Positions 11,307-21,876 of a DNA stretch of 64,000 nucleotides are shown one piece after another. The DNA comes from Micrasema longulum (lineage: Eukaryota > Arthropoda > Insecta > Trichoptera > Brachycentridae). The stretch is taken from positions 62,001 through 126,000 of the forward strand of contig JAGVSM010004499.1 of assembly GCA_022494885.1 (NCBI GenBank). Direction: 5' to 3'. The translations under genes were made by a program, and so were the position numbers. How positions within the stretch are numbered: position 1 is the stretch's first letter; each line of letters opens with the position of its first letter. The notes under the pieces are model-generated. The model searched no databases and was not told the origin of the DNA. It saw only the letters and a list, made by a program, of their open reading frames with translations.

Positions 11307-11597
11307 ATGCTTTCCTATTTCGAGATAACTGACACTATCATTAATACTACTCTCGACTCAATGCACAGTAACATAAAGCCCGCTTTCATTAGAGACATCC
11401 ATCGGTACAGTACTCGATCAAAAAATAATATTTATATTGGATCTGTGAAGTCTACGAAGTTTGGTACTAGATCTTTACAATACATAGGTTTCGAGGAATT
11501 TAATAAATTGCCACAAAAATTTAAAGTACCAATTTCAAAATATAGAAACAGGACGTGCGAATTGAAGAATTATTTTTTCCAGAAGTACTTTGAATAA
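11307..11597 (+). pseudogene. LINE RT C-terminal domain fragment
   Basis: A 96-codon open frame ending in TAA at 11595-11597. Motifs RYSTRSKNNIYI, TKFGTRSLQYIGFEEFNKLP and the basic tail KNYFFQKYF are the known C-terminal signature of Jockey/CR1-like LINE ORF2 proteins (tyrosine/arginine motif, G-x-R-S-x-x-Y-G, N-x-LP). No RT catalytic motif lies upstream. The frame is intact only because little of it remains. Confidence 0.7.
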
Positions 11598-11720
11598 ATA
11601 ATGTTAGTTTATCCAGAGAATGCGCATCTTGAACAAATAACTTTTAATATTTTACCGTTTTTGCTTGTATATGTAATTTTTAATACTATTGAAATGTTAT
11701 TTGTGTTTTTTTATACTTTT

Positions 11721-11733
11721 TTAGCTTGTATAC
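11721..11733. repeat. Left TSD of RTE-like LINE
   Basis: TTAGCTTGTATAC, identical to 12832-12844. It lies directly before the (TAC)n tail of the minus-strand LINE. Confidence 0.9.
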
Positions 11734-11753
11734 TACTACTACTACTACTACCA

Positions 11754-12060
11754 TCACGCCATTTCCCCGTAGGGGTAGGCAGAGAGAATGGACCGCCACA
11801 CACGTCTATCCTGGCATACACTCCTAGCCTCTTCCACATTCATACATCTTATCATACATGCCCTTCGGTTCTGTCTGCTTTTGACATGACCAGACTTAAG
11901 ATTTTGGTTTATCTGATCATGCCACGTCTTCCTTGGTCGTCCTCGTCTAACGTTGCTGTTCATTTTCGCCATATATACTTGTTTTACCATTCTTTCGTCG
12001 TCCATTCGTTCTACGTGAACAAACCATCTCAGAGACTCTTTCTTAATCTTATCAATTATA
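11754..12060 (-). pseudogene. RTE-like LINE C-terminal domain
   Basis: Minus-strand frame: HVERMDDERMVKQVYMAK, then RRGRPRKTWHDQ, SRQNRRACMIRCMNVEEA, and VWRSILSAYPYGE before the stop. This block, with RGRPRKTW and the Cys pair in NRRACMIRC, is the conserved C-terminal module of an insect RTE-like LINE group. Its biochemical role is not established to my knowledge. A frameshift separates it from the upstream RT. Confidence 0.8.
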
Positions 12061-12237
12061 CTTGTCTCAGATTTACACTCTCGCCTGATTTCATTATTCG
12101 TAACCGTAACATTCGTAACCTGTCATACATTGATTTCCCACACATTCGTCTAAGAGATCGCATTTCAACCGCGTTCACTCGGCTTTCATCCTTCCTCTGC
12201 TAGTTCCATGTTTCACTTCCATACATAAGTGTTGGGA

Positions 12238-12817
12238 CTAAAACTCCGTTGTGCACTGCCAGTTTAGCTTCGATTGACATATTTTTTTATTAGAAATTAC
12301 TGTGCTTAGTGCTCCGTTCATTTTGTTGCCCGCATTCACTCTTCTTTCAACATCTTTTTCTACTCTTCCATCTCTTGAAAACATGCTTCCCAGATACACA
12401 AATTCTTCTACTTGCTCGAGACATTCGTTGTTTACATTTATTATGCAGTCAGTAACCTCACTATCCCTTTCAAATACCATCACTTTTGACTTACTTTCGT
12501 TCATCGCCAATTCGCTCTCCAGGCATACATCATACATTCTAGAGACTATTTGCTGCAAATCAGCCTTGCTGCTTGCTAACAGAACATCGTCAGCATACAA
12601 CAAGCAGCTTACTGAAAAATTATCCATTTTTGCTCCAATACCCATACATTCTATCTCTTTCATACAGTTGTCCATGTATAGATTAAACAACCATGGTGAC
12701 ATTACACATCCCTGTTTCACGCCTTTTGAGATCGCAAACCAAGATGTAAATCCCCCATTAACTCTTATACACGCTGAACTCTCCTCATAGAGAGACGATA
12801 CTGCACGTATAAGTTTA
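12238..12817 (-). pseudogene. RTE-like LINE reverse transcriptase fragment
   Basis: Minus strand from about 12817: SSLYEESSACIRVNGG, then GVKQGCVMSPWLFNLYMDN (template-primer block), SCLLYADDVLLASS with the catalytic YADD, and EEFVYLGSMFSRDGRVEKD. The palm core is present but the fingers are missing by 5' truncation. The frame is lost near 12270 (AKLAVHNGVLVPTLMYGSE continues in another frame), and stops follow. Non-functional. Confidence 0.85.
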
Positions 12818-12831
12818 TTGTATATTGTATA

Positions 12832-12844
12832 TTAGCTTGTATAC
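12832..12844. repeat. Right TSD of RTE-like LINE
   Basis: TTAGCTTGTATAC, identical to 11721-11733, marking the 5' junction of the minus-strand insertion. Confidence 0.9.
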
Positions 12845-13297
12845 ATAATTTCAATACGTTTTTGATTAAAAAAAATAACCTGTATTGGGTGTGCGCATAT
12901 TTTGTTAATTAAAAAAAATAGTTTTATTTTGTACTAGTTCAGTTTGTATATATACATGCATGTAATTTTTAAACTTTTCATATTTTTTAAATTTTCTTTC
13001 CCAGATTGCATAATGTAAACATCATTTTGAATTTATTTCCATGCCTAGTATTATGTTTATTTTGTTATTTTTAAGTATTTTTCATACCCTTTTTAATTTG
13101 TAGTATATCATAATTTTAATTTTTCTGCTTTTGTAAATAATATTATAGTTTAAAATATAAAAACGTCTTTAAATAATTTTGTTATCTGTATGTCCCTAAA
13201 TGAGTTTTTTTTTTTAAAACTCCTTGGGAATATTGTATATAATTATGTATAATATGTGTTCAATTTAATAAAAAATATATTTAAAAAAAAAAAAACA

Positions 13298-14952
13298 ATT
13301 TATAAATATAAAAATACAATTAAAATGAAAAAATACGTACATAAAAAACAAATGAAAATACCAGAAACTAAAATACTGTTCAATATATTTTTTTAAATAA
13401 TTGTCTTGAAATTTTATAAAGTTTTTGTAAATATTTATATTTTTTGGTCATCAGTGAATTTGTTCCCGAGAGAGTGAATTCTCGGGAACAGAGAATAATT
13501 GTGGGTATAAGACTTAGATATTAATATATCAGTAGTCATAAGTAAATATGATGCCTCATTGGCCTACTAGGCACATCTAAATTAATACATTTAACCAAAT
13601 CTGGAACATTAAAAAGATTATTAACAATTTTATTAAAAAAAAAAAAACAGATCAGATATTATTCTTGTATCACTGATTTTAAGTAAATTTCAATTTAATA
13701 ACTAACCGTTTTTTTTTTTCAATATTAATACATTATAAAAAGAAAACAAAGTATTAAAACATATTTTGTCCCGATAAACTATACAATAATAGTTTGTCAT
13801 CGGGTTCTCAGACATTAGTTTTAATTAATAATCAAATAAAAGAGTACAGACATAATACTGTATACATGTAAAATAATGAACATATATTATTTTGTTTTTG
13901 ATATTATTAACAAGATAGAAAAGAAAAAAATCAACAAAACCAGATTAAATGGTTTAAAAAATATATTTTTTAAAGTAAAAAAATAGAGAAAAATAATACA
14001 ACTAAAATTAAAGAATAGCCATTTACTTGAATATATTTTAACCATTAGAATATATAAATAGTGTCTGCTCATAAATGTAATCAAAACAAGATAAAAAATA
14101 AAACAAAGTAATCGAAAATTTCAATTCATATCTTCGAAGTCCAACCTGTGAAACGCTTTTATTTTACCCGTTTTTTACGTCAAAAACGTGCCAAGTTTCT
14201 TTAGGTAAAAATTAAACAACGCGTAGAGAAAAAATCCTTGCGTGATTAGTTTTGTTATTTTCCATGTACCACTGCACTGGTGGTATTTCCTTGAACACAG
14301 CGACATTGTAACAAACATCCGAGAAGTGTAATGGTTCTAAGAATGAGTATGTCATTTTGGCATACCCGGTATATTTTAGTCCATTGTGAATATGTGAAAA
14401 AGAGTGAAGTGAGATAATAGAGATATGTATTGGGAGATTAGCAGAATTGTCTAACCGCAGTTTGTTCCACCCACTAACGCTGACATTAGTGGTCGGAATT
14501 CGCCTTTCAATAATTGAACGTTTCACATTGATAAAGGCATATTATATTCAGTTTATTGTTCCTTACGCGGAACCGCATCGTATCAAAGACGTAAAAAATA
14601 TAAAGACAACGGCTTTTTTAATATGTTGTACACGTAATTCAATTAGAGTTAGTATCAAATTAATTTGTAATACCCTTCGATAAATTAGCAGATCAATGAA
14701 ATGGCAATAAGTAATTATTATTAATGACCAATTGAAGTTTCAGTTTCGCCCAGTTTCGGTCAATAAAACGAGTTTCGGCCAAAAATTAACCGAAACCCGC
14801 GGTCGAGATATGTCGGATTACGTTAGGCTGTACTCGAGCACATCTCTTTTGGCTCGCGACTCGTTGTGTGTTCTTAGATCTTTCATATTTATATTTTTGT
14901 AATTCCTTTATAGTTCCGGACACTGAAAAACTGTTACATATAAATTATACGA
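13298..14952. other. AT-rich spacer with hairpins
   Basis: No coding content. Very AT-rich, with several A/T homopolymers. Two hairpins stand out: 13461-13490 (listed separately) and about 13770-13804 (CCCGATAAACTAT with an imperfect complement). The open frame at 13887-14084 is low complexity. Confidence 0.35.
13461..13490. repeat. Perfect 11 bp stem hairpin
   Basis: TGTTCCCGAGA and TCTCGGGAACA are exact complements around an 8 nt spacer (13472-13479). It stands out because it is GC-rich inside an AT-rich stretch. No T run follows, so a terminator reading is not supported. Confidence 0.7.
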
Positions 14953-15470
14953 TGTATTTATTTATTTCGACGGCTTACGCCTTTGAAAAAGTATAATATA
15001 ATATTGAAAAACAATTATAATGAAACATAACACCTGTGCATAAGTGTAGAAAATATAGATACATAAAATAAAATCAGCAGAAAATAATGAAAAATAAAGG
15101 AAAATTAAATAAGAAATTATAACATAGGTATGCAGCAAATTAACTTAAATTAAGAGTTTAAATATAAAAAGTATCTAAGTAACAAGTATAACACTTAGTA
15201 CATTTTTATAATTTAGAAAAGAAGTGATTAAAAATTAATGATTCTAATTTGTATAAAGATAAATTAAATAAATCTAAGTTTCCATGTTTGTTTGCTAACA
15301 TGTGGAGCCGTGGAATAGGTGAGTATAGTTTGAACTATGCAAATCAACAGCAAAATAAGTATTTTGTCTCGTCCCACGCTGTCTCACATAAAAATTTACA
15401 CAATTTAAAAGTTTGGGACTGTCAAGAACATTATTTAATAACTTGAAAAGCAGCACTAAATCTAAATTTC
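14953..15470 (-). mobile_element. LINE C-terminus and 3' UTR remnant, minus strand
   Basis: Minus strand frames give YSPIPRLHMLANKHGNLDLF (about 15240-15330), the C-terminal LINE motif (SP-x-x-R, N-x-x-x-x-x-D-x-F). The 3' UTR ends CAAAGGCGTAAGCCGTCG followed by AAATAAATAAATA. Frameshifts upstream of YSPIPR break the frame. The plus-strand open frame at 15249-15446 is its shadow. Confidence 0.55.
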
Positions 15471-15989
15471 CCTTCTATCACTAACAATTATTAATTTTAA
15501 CTGCTTCGTTAAACATGTATAGTTTAGCTCTTCAATTGGAACGTTTAATTTGAAATTCATGAATCTTAAAAACTTGTGTTGGACCTTCTCCACACTGTTT
15601 ATCTGGGTAACATAATGAGATATTCTATTCTAACTGACTTCTTACTAAGGTCACGTATAATATTTTTAATTCATCAACAGACTCAAACTCTCTTGTTGTT
15701 CTGATAACAAAGGCTAGGACTTTTGAGGCCTAGGCCTAGCCATTTTTTATGCATAACATAACAACGAACCATTAGATTGATGCCTTTCATTTCATTATGA
15801 ATTTGATTAAACACTTATTTGAAAAAACTCGTAAGGTTTAACAACAAAAACGCGTAAATTTGGGCGTTTTGAGGTGACTTTTAACTTATGTTATTCAGTT
15901 TCGGTTTCGGATGAAAATCTTGTTTTGTTGGTATAAGAGAGAGCGCGAAGATAGAACTCTAACAAGGAAAACTGGGACGTTTGTGTGTA
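15471..15989. other. Unassigned DNA
   Basis: No element recognised. Contains GAGGCCTAGGCCTAGCC near 15725, a short palindromic run. Confidence 0.3.
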
Positions 15990-16197
15990 ACAGCTTCAGT
16001 CGGTTATTAACAGTGATAGGAACGCACGCATGTATTCTATTCATGATTTTTACTATATTTTCCTATAACAGGGCTAAACTATATGTTTTTTTTTATAAAT
16101 TATGGAAGAGGAATCAATAAACAGTGTCTCCATGTTTCTTGATTTTTTTCAAATGTCTGAACTTCAAGAACATTCCGTATTTTGCTTGTGGTAACGC
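15990..16197 (+). repeat. Dispersed repeat E, copy 1
   Basis: Shares CAGGGCTAAA(C/A)TATAT, TTATAAATTATGGAAG, GTGTCTCCA, TCTGAACTTCA and ATTCCGT-TTTTGCTTG, in the same order and spacing, with 23783-23948. About 160-200 bp of homology; no terminal repeat or coding content found. Class unknown. Confidence 0.6.
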
Positions 16198-17490
16198 GAT
16201 GTAACATCACCGCGCGCACAAGAATTATTTCTCAGTCTTTTAAGAGTTAATTTTAAAATTGTATAAACACTTTAATGGTAATCAAAGTGTAAACAGGATG
16301 TTTACAATTTTGAAAGCATTGCATTTTAAATCGTTGATATGTATGTATGTGTGAGAATCAAATTCTTCAAAATTAAGTATACCTACAATCAACATTCCCT
16401 TTCTGCATCAAATGGCACATACGGTACTCTTTAAATGGTCTAACCCCAGAGTACCTTGATAATTTGTTTACATGAACGTAAGATGATCAGTTTTACGCTG
16501 CCTAAGGACGATAAAATATACTATTGTAAAAACATCGTTTTTCAAATAAATATTTGATGTCGACCCAGTCTGTTATCAAACCTCTATAATCCAATATTAA
16601 CTAAATATCGGTAGATGCTGAACAGATAAAAAATAATAATTTGACATCGAATAGAAAATATGAATCTTAAACAATATCATGAATTATTGTTTATTTAAGT
16701 GGAAACAGTAGTTCTAGTATGTCTTATAATTATTGTTCACCCTCAGATCAGAGACAATCCTAACTGTGGAAAAATTTCACTTCTCCATGCGACTATCCTA
16801 TTGTTGATATTATCTGTTAGATGCATATCTACATTTAGTGAAAATCCACTTTCTTGTGACGCTCCCAAAGAAGGAAGAAGATCTCTCCGCTACCTCAGCA
16901 GAGGCGACCTTGTCTCGGTACTCAGCCCACCGACATCGGCACGTCGACACTATCGACAGTCCCCGGAACTAAACGGAGTCATCATACCAATATTTGGATT
17001 TCTCTGCGACACGCAGCGCTGTCTGCTGTCCGCTGGCTGTTGACAGTTCACTGTTGACTCTGGAATGTTATTTTGGCGATTTTTGTTTATTATTCCGTCT
17101 ACGGGTTATTCAAGACGATGTCGATATTTTTTGCGACTTGAACATGTATTCATACCTCGGGGTCCATGAAATCGTAATGTAAAACAAGCGGATTGATTCC
17201 AAATGGAGATGGATAAGCAATACATAATGCCTTAGAGTAATTACACGCCACTGGCGAATAAAGTCGCCCATACGGAGAAAAAACATTCCGTGATTTTAAC
17301 AATGAAGTTAACCACAGATTACAGTAATACAATGGGCCGTAGGTACTCGGATCGAGAATTGCAAGCGCACACCGAAACTATATGTAACACGTTTGTTGTT
17401 AAACTAAAAATATATCTATGCAATAGATCTAAAGAGTTTCTCTAGTGAGATATTACTCTGAGGCATATGCCCACTTGTCCACTAAAATAA
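16198..17490. other. Unassigned DNA with a GC-richer islet
   Basis: The patch at 16860-17060 is GC/CpG-richer (CACCGACATCGGCACGTCGA). Its plus-strand open frame (16699-17043) gives no recognisable domain. The rest is AT-rich without features. Confidence 0.35.
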
Positions 17491-17878
17491 TTCGTTTTAT
17501 CATACACCTTCACCATCATTTGAATCTCCTCTCGATCCTGGGCCATTCTGCTGAGCATTGCTCCACCTGGTATTCCATACTACTGCTGGAGATCCTGAAC
17601 CACCGTGTTCTATTACGCCCTGTACTTCGTCTACCCTCTATCTTATCTCATCACAATATATCATTATCTTCCCTTCCACTACGAACTGAATGGCATATTT
17701 TTCTCCACGAAATATATGGCTGAAATATGCGGCCTTTCGTCCTATGACACTGGAAACAGTTCTCTATTTTAAAAAAATATGCATTCAGTACCCTTTCGTT
17801 GGATACTCGATCAGCCCGTGAGATACGCAGCATTCTCCTATATAACAACATTTTAAATGAATAAATTTTATTTATCAT
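17491..17878 (-). pseudogene. LINE fragment with IEGRR-type C-terminal motif, minus strand
   Basis: Minus frame 17878-17651: LLYRRMLRISRADRVSNERVL, the W/Y-RRMLRISW-x-D-x-VSN block found after the RT in RTE/CR1-like LINEs. Two stops follow, then DKIEGRRSTGRNRTRWFR in the same frame, the next conserved block. The two blocks in order support the call. It differs from the RGRPRKTW family at 11754. Confidence 0.65.
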
Positions 17879-18402
17879 TTATATTTTGAAAACACCCCTC
17901 AAAATGAGTAAATATATTTTAAAAACCTTTTGATATTTCGACTTATCTAATGAGTAAGTAACTCCCGCGTAAGTAATCCGTGTTGCTCTCACTGGCGGAT
18001 AAGAAGCGGGGTTTTAATGTAATTCATACCGATATCCCGAAAGGATATGATACAATTACTATGTAGCGAGTAGCGACTGATAAAAATGTAAATAATCAAC
18101 TAGTTACTGCATTGATATATATGTATACACTAAATGCGGCACTAAGCACCCGACTTGTGTTCCATTCGACATAGGTTCCGGAGCTTATCTTGTATTTGGT
18201 GAGAAATAAGGTTTTTCCTTGTATACGCTAAGAAAATGTGAAGCGACGCCATAGGGCGCGACGTACGCGTTTTGCACGGCAATGTTGTTCGATAATTTTT
18301 AGAACACGATTTTAAACTCGCGTTATATATAACGTCATCTCTATTTAATTATACCTACCTCAGTGACTTACTCGTGTTATTTGGTTGCCATTTCGATATT
18401 AC
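17879..18402. other. Unassigned DNA before the hAT element
   Basis: No features recognised. The DNA adjoining the hAT element supplies its 8 bp TSD. Confidence 0.3.
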
Positions 18403-18410
18403 GCTACATG
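18403..18410. repeat. Left TSD of hAT element
   Basis: GCTACATG, identical to 19260-19267; 8 bp is the hallmark length for hAT. Confidence 0.9.
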
Positions 18411-19259
18411 CAGTGGCGGCGTTAGGGTAGGGCGCAATTGGGCTACCGCCCAAGGTGCCAGATATAAAGGGGCGCTGCAGGCGCCCTATTTTAACCTCTC
18501 GCTCATTGAGCGAGTCCAAGTTACTCGTAAATTTCCTAAATCTAGCAATAAACTCGCTATAGTGGCCCATGATGAGCCTATAACTTCTCTAAAAAAGATA
18601 TTTGAATTTGAATTTTTCTACAGCCTAATTTCACTCAGTGAAAGATTTGAAAAATTAAATGAGTACACGAAATCTTGGTCTTTCCTGTTTAATATTCTTT
18701 TCTGTAAAAAAGATTCAGGACAAACCAGACTTTCTCAAACTCTGTGGTAATTAAATTCTAAATCTGATATAGACGGTTGTATGTTGTGTGATGAACTCAT
18801 AAGTCTGAAATTATTTTTGCCTGATCAGAATGTATTTAATCCTGTCATTGTTTTGAATTTTATGAAAGATCGTAACTTACAAGAACTGTATCCAAATGTA
18901 CGGATAGTGTTGCGAATATTGATCACTATACCTGTAACGGTTGCTAGTGGGGAAAGGAGTTTTTCTAAGCTTAAACTGATAAAAACTTATCTACGATCGA
19001 CAATATCTCAATCTAGATTGACAAACTTGGCATCTTTGTCAATCGAAAACGAAATTTCGGAAGACATAAACTTAAGTATTTACATAAAAGAGTTCGTTGA
19101 TAGAAAGGCTAGAAAAGTACAATTTTATCAGTATTTTTTTTAAATAAATGGTTATTTCATTATAAACCTTGCTTTTTTTGTATGGGTTTAAAGGGGTGGA
19201 AGATAAGGGTCGCCCTATAAATCCCGCCCAGGGCGCTGGTAGTGCTAAAAGCGGCCCTG
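18411..19259 (+). mobile_element. hAT DNA transposon, internally deleted (ZMYM1-like)
   Basis: 849 bp. Left end CAGTGGCGGCGTTAGGG and right end (reverse complement) CAGGGCCGCTTTTAGC are imperfect terminal inverted repeats with the hAT CAG start. The sub-terminal DNA is GC-rich on both sides. Perfect 8 bp TSD GCTACATG. It keeps only the C-terminal part of the transposase; the left terminus joins that part almost directly, so the BED zinc finger and most of the RNase H-like domain are gone. It could have been mobilised only by a transposase supplied in trans. Confidence 0.93.
18490..19143 (+). pseudogene. hAT transposase C-terminal fragment with one premature stop
   Basis: The frame running into 18748 contains EFFYSLISLSERFEKLNEY and FLFNILF, typical of the helical region of ZMYM1-like hAT transposases. 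A single TAA at 18748-18750 interrupts it; the same frame then continues without shift to 19143. The second part ends with the hAT dimerisation domain: ITIPVTVASGERSFSKLKLI and LRSTISQSRLTNLASLSIEN (about 18910-19055). The catalytic acidic residues of the N-terminal part are absent. The true start is not determinable because the 5' part is deleted. Confidence 0.88.
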
Positions 19260-19267
19260 GCTACATG
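19260..19267. repeat. Right TSD of hAT element
   Basis: GCTACATG, identical to 18403-18410. Confidence 0.9.
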
Positions 19268-20390
19268 TATACTGCAAGTGCAACTAGATTAGAGTGTGAA
19301 TATACAAAAGGTTCGGACAATAAATTGGTGCGAGTTTATAACAGAATCAAAACCAGTATCGGTAGTGTGAAATGTCGCTTTGCGTAATTGACCAATGCGA
19401 TGCGCGTTTGATTAATTCTACAAAACAAGTCAGGAATATTGTAGGTTACGTTACCTTATAGGTGAGTATTTATTGCCGGTGCCAGTAAATGTAAATCGAA
19501 ATGTATATATCGAGGAAGCTGGTGAAATATTTCCGTTAATCTTGACACAGACAAAGTCACTCGACGTAAGACAAGGCGCATAAAAAGGTGTCGGTGAAGT
19601 AATAGTTTCTTGTTTAGAGTGTTAAGTGTTGAGCAATATAATGCGCGCCGCCGCCGCCCGCCGCCCGCCGAACCGTGAACCGAAATGTCAGGCGGAGGTT
19701 GTCCTAGGATTGGATGTCCAATGTAATAATCTACCTCGAGTGCCTGTGCCCTGTCGAGTACAGAATACTGAATGAGGGGGGCGTATCAACCTGTGGAACA
19801 TACAACTCAAGAAATACAGTAAAAATAAACCAAAGAAAGTACAGTATTTAGAAATACAGCATGGAAAAATATTAAGAAATTAAGTATGCTGTATAAGAGA
19901 AAAAATATATTCAAAAAAATACTATTTAAACAAATAAAATTTCTTCCGAAGCGTTACCGGTGCACCTTACAACGGATACGCATTACGTCATCTCAACAGT
20001 CAAATGATTTGATGCACGCGTTGTAACTTCCTCGAGTTTTCAAATCTCCGCTAGATTATGCTGTCTTAACAGTCAAACTTTACTCCGCGCTCAAACTCAA
20101 ATTAAAATTTAATTATTTCTCTTTCGTATTTTAAAGAGGCTTTCAAGGGAAGACTTCGATTAAATTTACTTCAATGAAAAACTTTGTTTAGTTGATATAA
20201 TATGAACAGGGTCGAAAGCGTATCTTTTAAATCGCTCGGGGGAATTCATCTTCGACTATACCGTCATAGTGATGATATGACTTCCATAGCTTCCGATTGT
20301 AAACTTCTCCCAGGTCTATGAAAACTTACCCATTTTCAATAATAGATGTCGTTAGTTTTCTCTGTTCTATAGAGATTGGCAAAAACTAAA
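19268..20390. other. Unassigned DNA with a GC-rich run
   Basis: A (GCC/GCCC)-rich run lies at about 19645-19672 within a CpG-richer patch (19600-19760). No gene or element recognised elsewhere. Confidence 0.35.
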
Positions 20391-20482
20391 CACAGTGTAT
20401 AAAGGGATCACTCAACCCAGCCGATGACGAATCATAAGCTCTGTAAATGCCTAGACTTTCATATTCTCCACAGTTTCAACTC
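20391..20482 (-). repeat. Family B fragment
   Basis: CAACCCAGCCGATGACGAAT, CATAAGCTCTGTAAATGCCT, AGACTTTCATATTCTCCACA follow the right-arm order of family B, diverged. Confidence 0.6.
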
Positions 20483-21159
20483 TTTTTTATTGTGTATGCA
20501 GATAATTGGTAGAATTCCATATTAACATTTGATAAGGTTGTATACAAAATAAAATACATTATTGGATAAATCCAATTTAGTAGAATTAAAATTTTACTTT
20601 TATTTTTAAAATTTAAATTTACAAAAGTGTATAATGTGACGCATTTCGTCTTGTTAATACATGATCAGACTCTTTTTTTATCGACTCATCTCTCTCTTCT
20701 TTTTGTTGGAAAAATATCCAATATTTATCCCGCGCGCCGGGGAAAAATTCAGAATTTCTTTGCGAAGGTTTGGAAATCATTACCATCATTTCCCTTTCCG
20801 TAACCAGTGGTGCATAGGGCACTGCATTGGAACATTCAATTTAGCGTATTAAAAAACAGCAACAACATTTTTATTCAATTAGATTTTTTCACGTATCTTT
20901 TGATAGATATTTTGTTTTTAGTACAAATTTTTGACCAACTCTTCTTTTGACTAGTCTGTTTTTTGGTTGGCTGGAAGATATTGCTTTTAGCAATAAGTCC
21001 GCCAAAGTACTTATTATTTGTACTTGAAATATAAAATAAATAGATGAAGTAAATATTTCGACCATATGTGACGTGAAGGTAAGGTGATCGGTCTTACACT
21101 TCAAGTACCAGTTCAGGGTCAGTGAAATATTATAATGTAGAACCACCTTATAAATAAAT
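20483..21159. other. Unassigned DNA
   Basis: No element or gene recognised. The overlapping open frames at 20619-20852 on opposite strands carry no family signal. Confidence 0.3.
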
Positions 21160-21205
21160 ATTTCATGTCTACCCTCCCAGGAACTAATGCGTTAACCACT
21201 ATAGT
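21160..21205 (-). mobile_element. tRNA-like fragment, minus strand
   Basis: On the minus strand TATAGTGGTTAACGCATTAG is A-box-like and GGTAGACATGAAATATTTAT follows. The body resembles the tail of the 62658 SINE (GAAATATTTATTTA). The B box is missing or degraded. Confidence 0.35.
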
Positions 21206-21227
21206 ACAAAGCGGACTTTTTCACTCA

Positions 21228-21312
21228 ATTTTCTCTTTCAGGGTTTTTACCTGAGAATAGCTATCGAGTCGTTCATTCTGGTTTTATTTCACACACAGAC
21301 ACCGATTTTAGG
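21228..21312 (+). repeat. Dispersed repeat D, copy 1
   Basis: TTTTTACCTGAGAATAGCTA, TCGAGTCGTTCATTCTGG and TTTCACACACAGA recur in order at 29395-29470; the first part also occurs near 37738 (ATTTTTACCTGAGAGTA). Class unknown. Confidence 0.5.
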
Positions 21313-21829
21313 ATACCCACCCGAAGTATTGTTTAGATTACATAAATAGTGATATTTGTCGACTCGTTCGTTTTTAGAATCGTATGCAAATTCCGTAATT
21401 CGACGAGTGATGGCATTCTTGAACCACCCATACGAATGCAGTCGATTGAAAACCAATCGACTTTATCTCGAGTGCCACAAAGCACTCGACATTGACAATC
21501 GAATGCGACATCGTATCTTCAGCTGTCAAACTTCTTTCTTGTAAAACGCTCGGCATTCATGTTTAAATGACGAGTAGGTATTTTTGTTGTATTTTAACTT
21601 AAAATTAACAACACTGATCAATGTTATGATGATGGCGTATCAATAAATGTGCAACAAATATAACCGTACTTATTTTCAGTCCATTATCAAATGAAGTTTC
21701 ACTAGAAACATGATTTTAAAATTATTTTATCGCTCGTAAATGTCAAAGTACGTAATTGAGATATATTTTTATTTTTTATATATATATTTATTAAGGAAAA
21801 ACAACAGTTGTTATATAAGAATACAAAAT
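21313..21829. other. Unassigned DNA
   Basis: CAATCGACTTTATCTCGAG and neighbouring repeats of TCGA are seen; no gene or element. Confidence 0.3.
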
Positions 21830-21876
21830 TTCCGACCGGACCGAAGGTCTGTGGTTCGAATCCCACTCTACCCCAA
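21830..21876 (+). mobile_element. tRNA-like 3' half with perfect B box
   Basis: GGTTCGAATCC at 21853-21863, followed by CACTCTACCCCA, resembles the T-arm and acceptor 3' strand of a tRNA or SINE head. The 5' half is not recognisable, so this is a fragment, not a tRNA gene. Confidence 0.45.

Larger units (their letters stand above)
11734..12831 (-). mobile_element. RTE-like LINE, 5'-truncated, minus strand
   Basis: About 1.1 kb on the minus strand: partial RT, connecting region and C-terminal domain, finishing in a short (GTA)n tail (TAC repeats on plus, 11734-11751). It is bounded by perfect 13 bp TSDs (11721-11733, 12832-12844). Perfect TSDs with several frame breaks suggest an insertion that is not very old but was already defective or has decayed in the coding part. 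Fragments of the same family lie at 43960-44216, 50085-50415 and 55925-56262. Confidence 0.88.
11286..13297 (+). mobile_element. 5'-truncated LINE (family B-LINE), interrupted by another LINE
   Basis: Coding remnant at 11307-11597, then an AT-rich 3' UTR that resumes after 12844 and ends near 13297 with a terminal A run (13285-13296) after AATAAAAAATATA. The 11734-12831 segment is a separate minus-strand LINE that landed in this 3' UTR, shown by its TSD. Total length without the insert is about 0.9 kb. Confidence 0.65.

Noticed and set aside
11601..12790. Plus-strand open frames of 160-200 codons
   Set aside because: They are the antisense of the minus-strand RTE-like LINE.
13461..13490. Transcription terminator
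   Set aside because: Bacterial-type hairpin terminators are not expected here and no T run follows.
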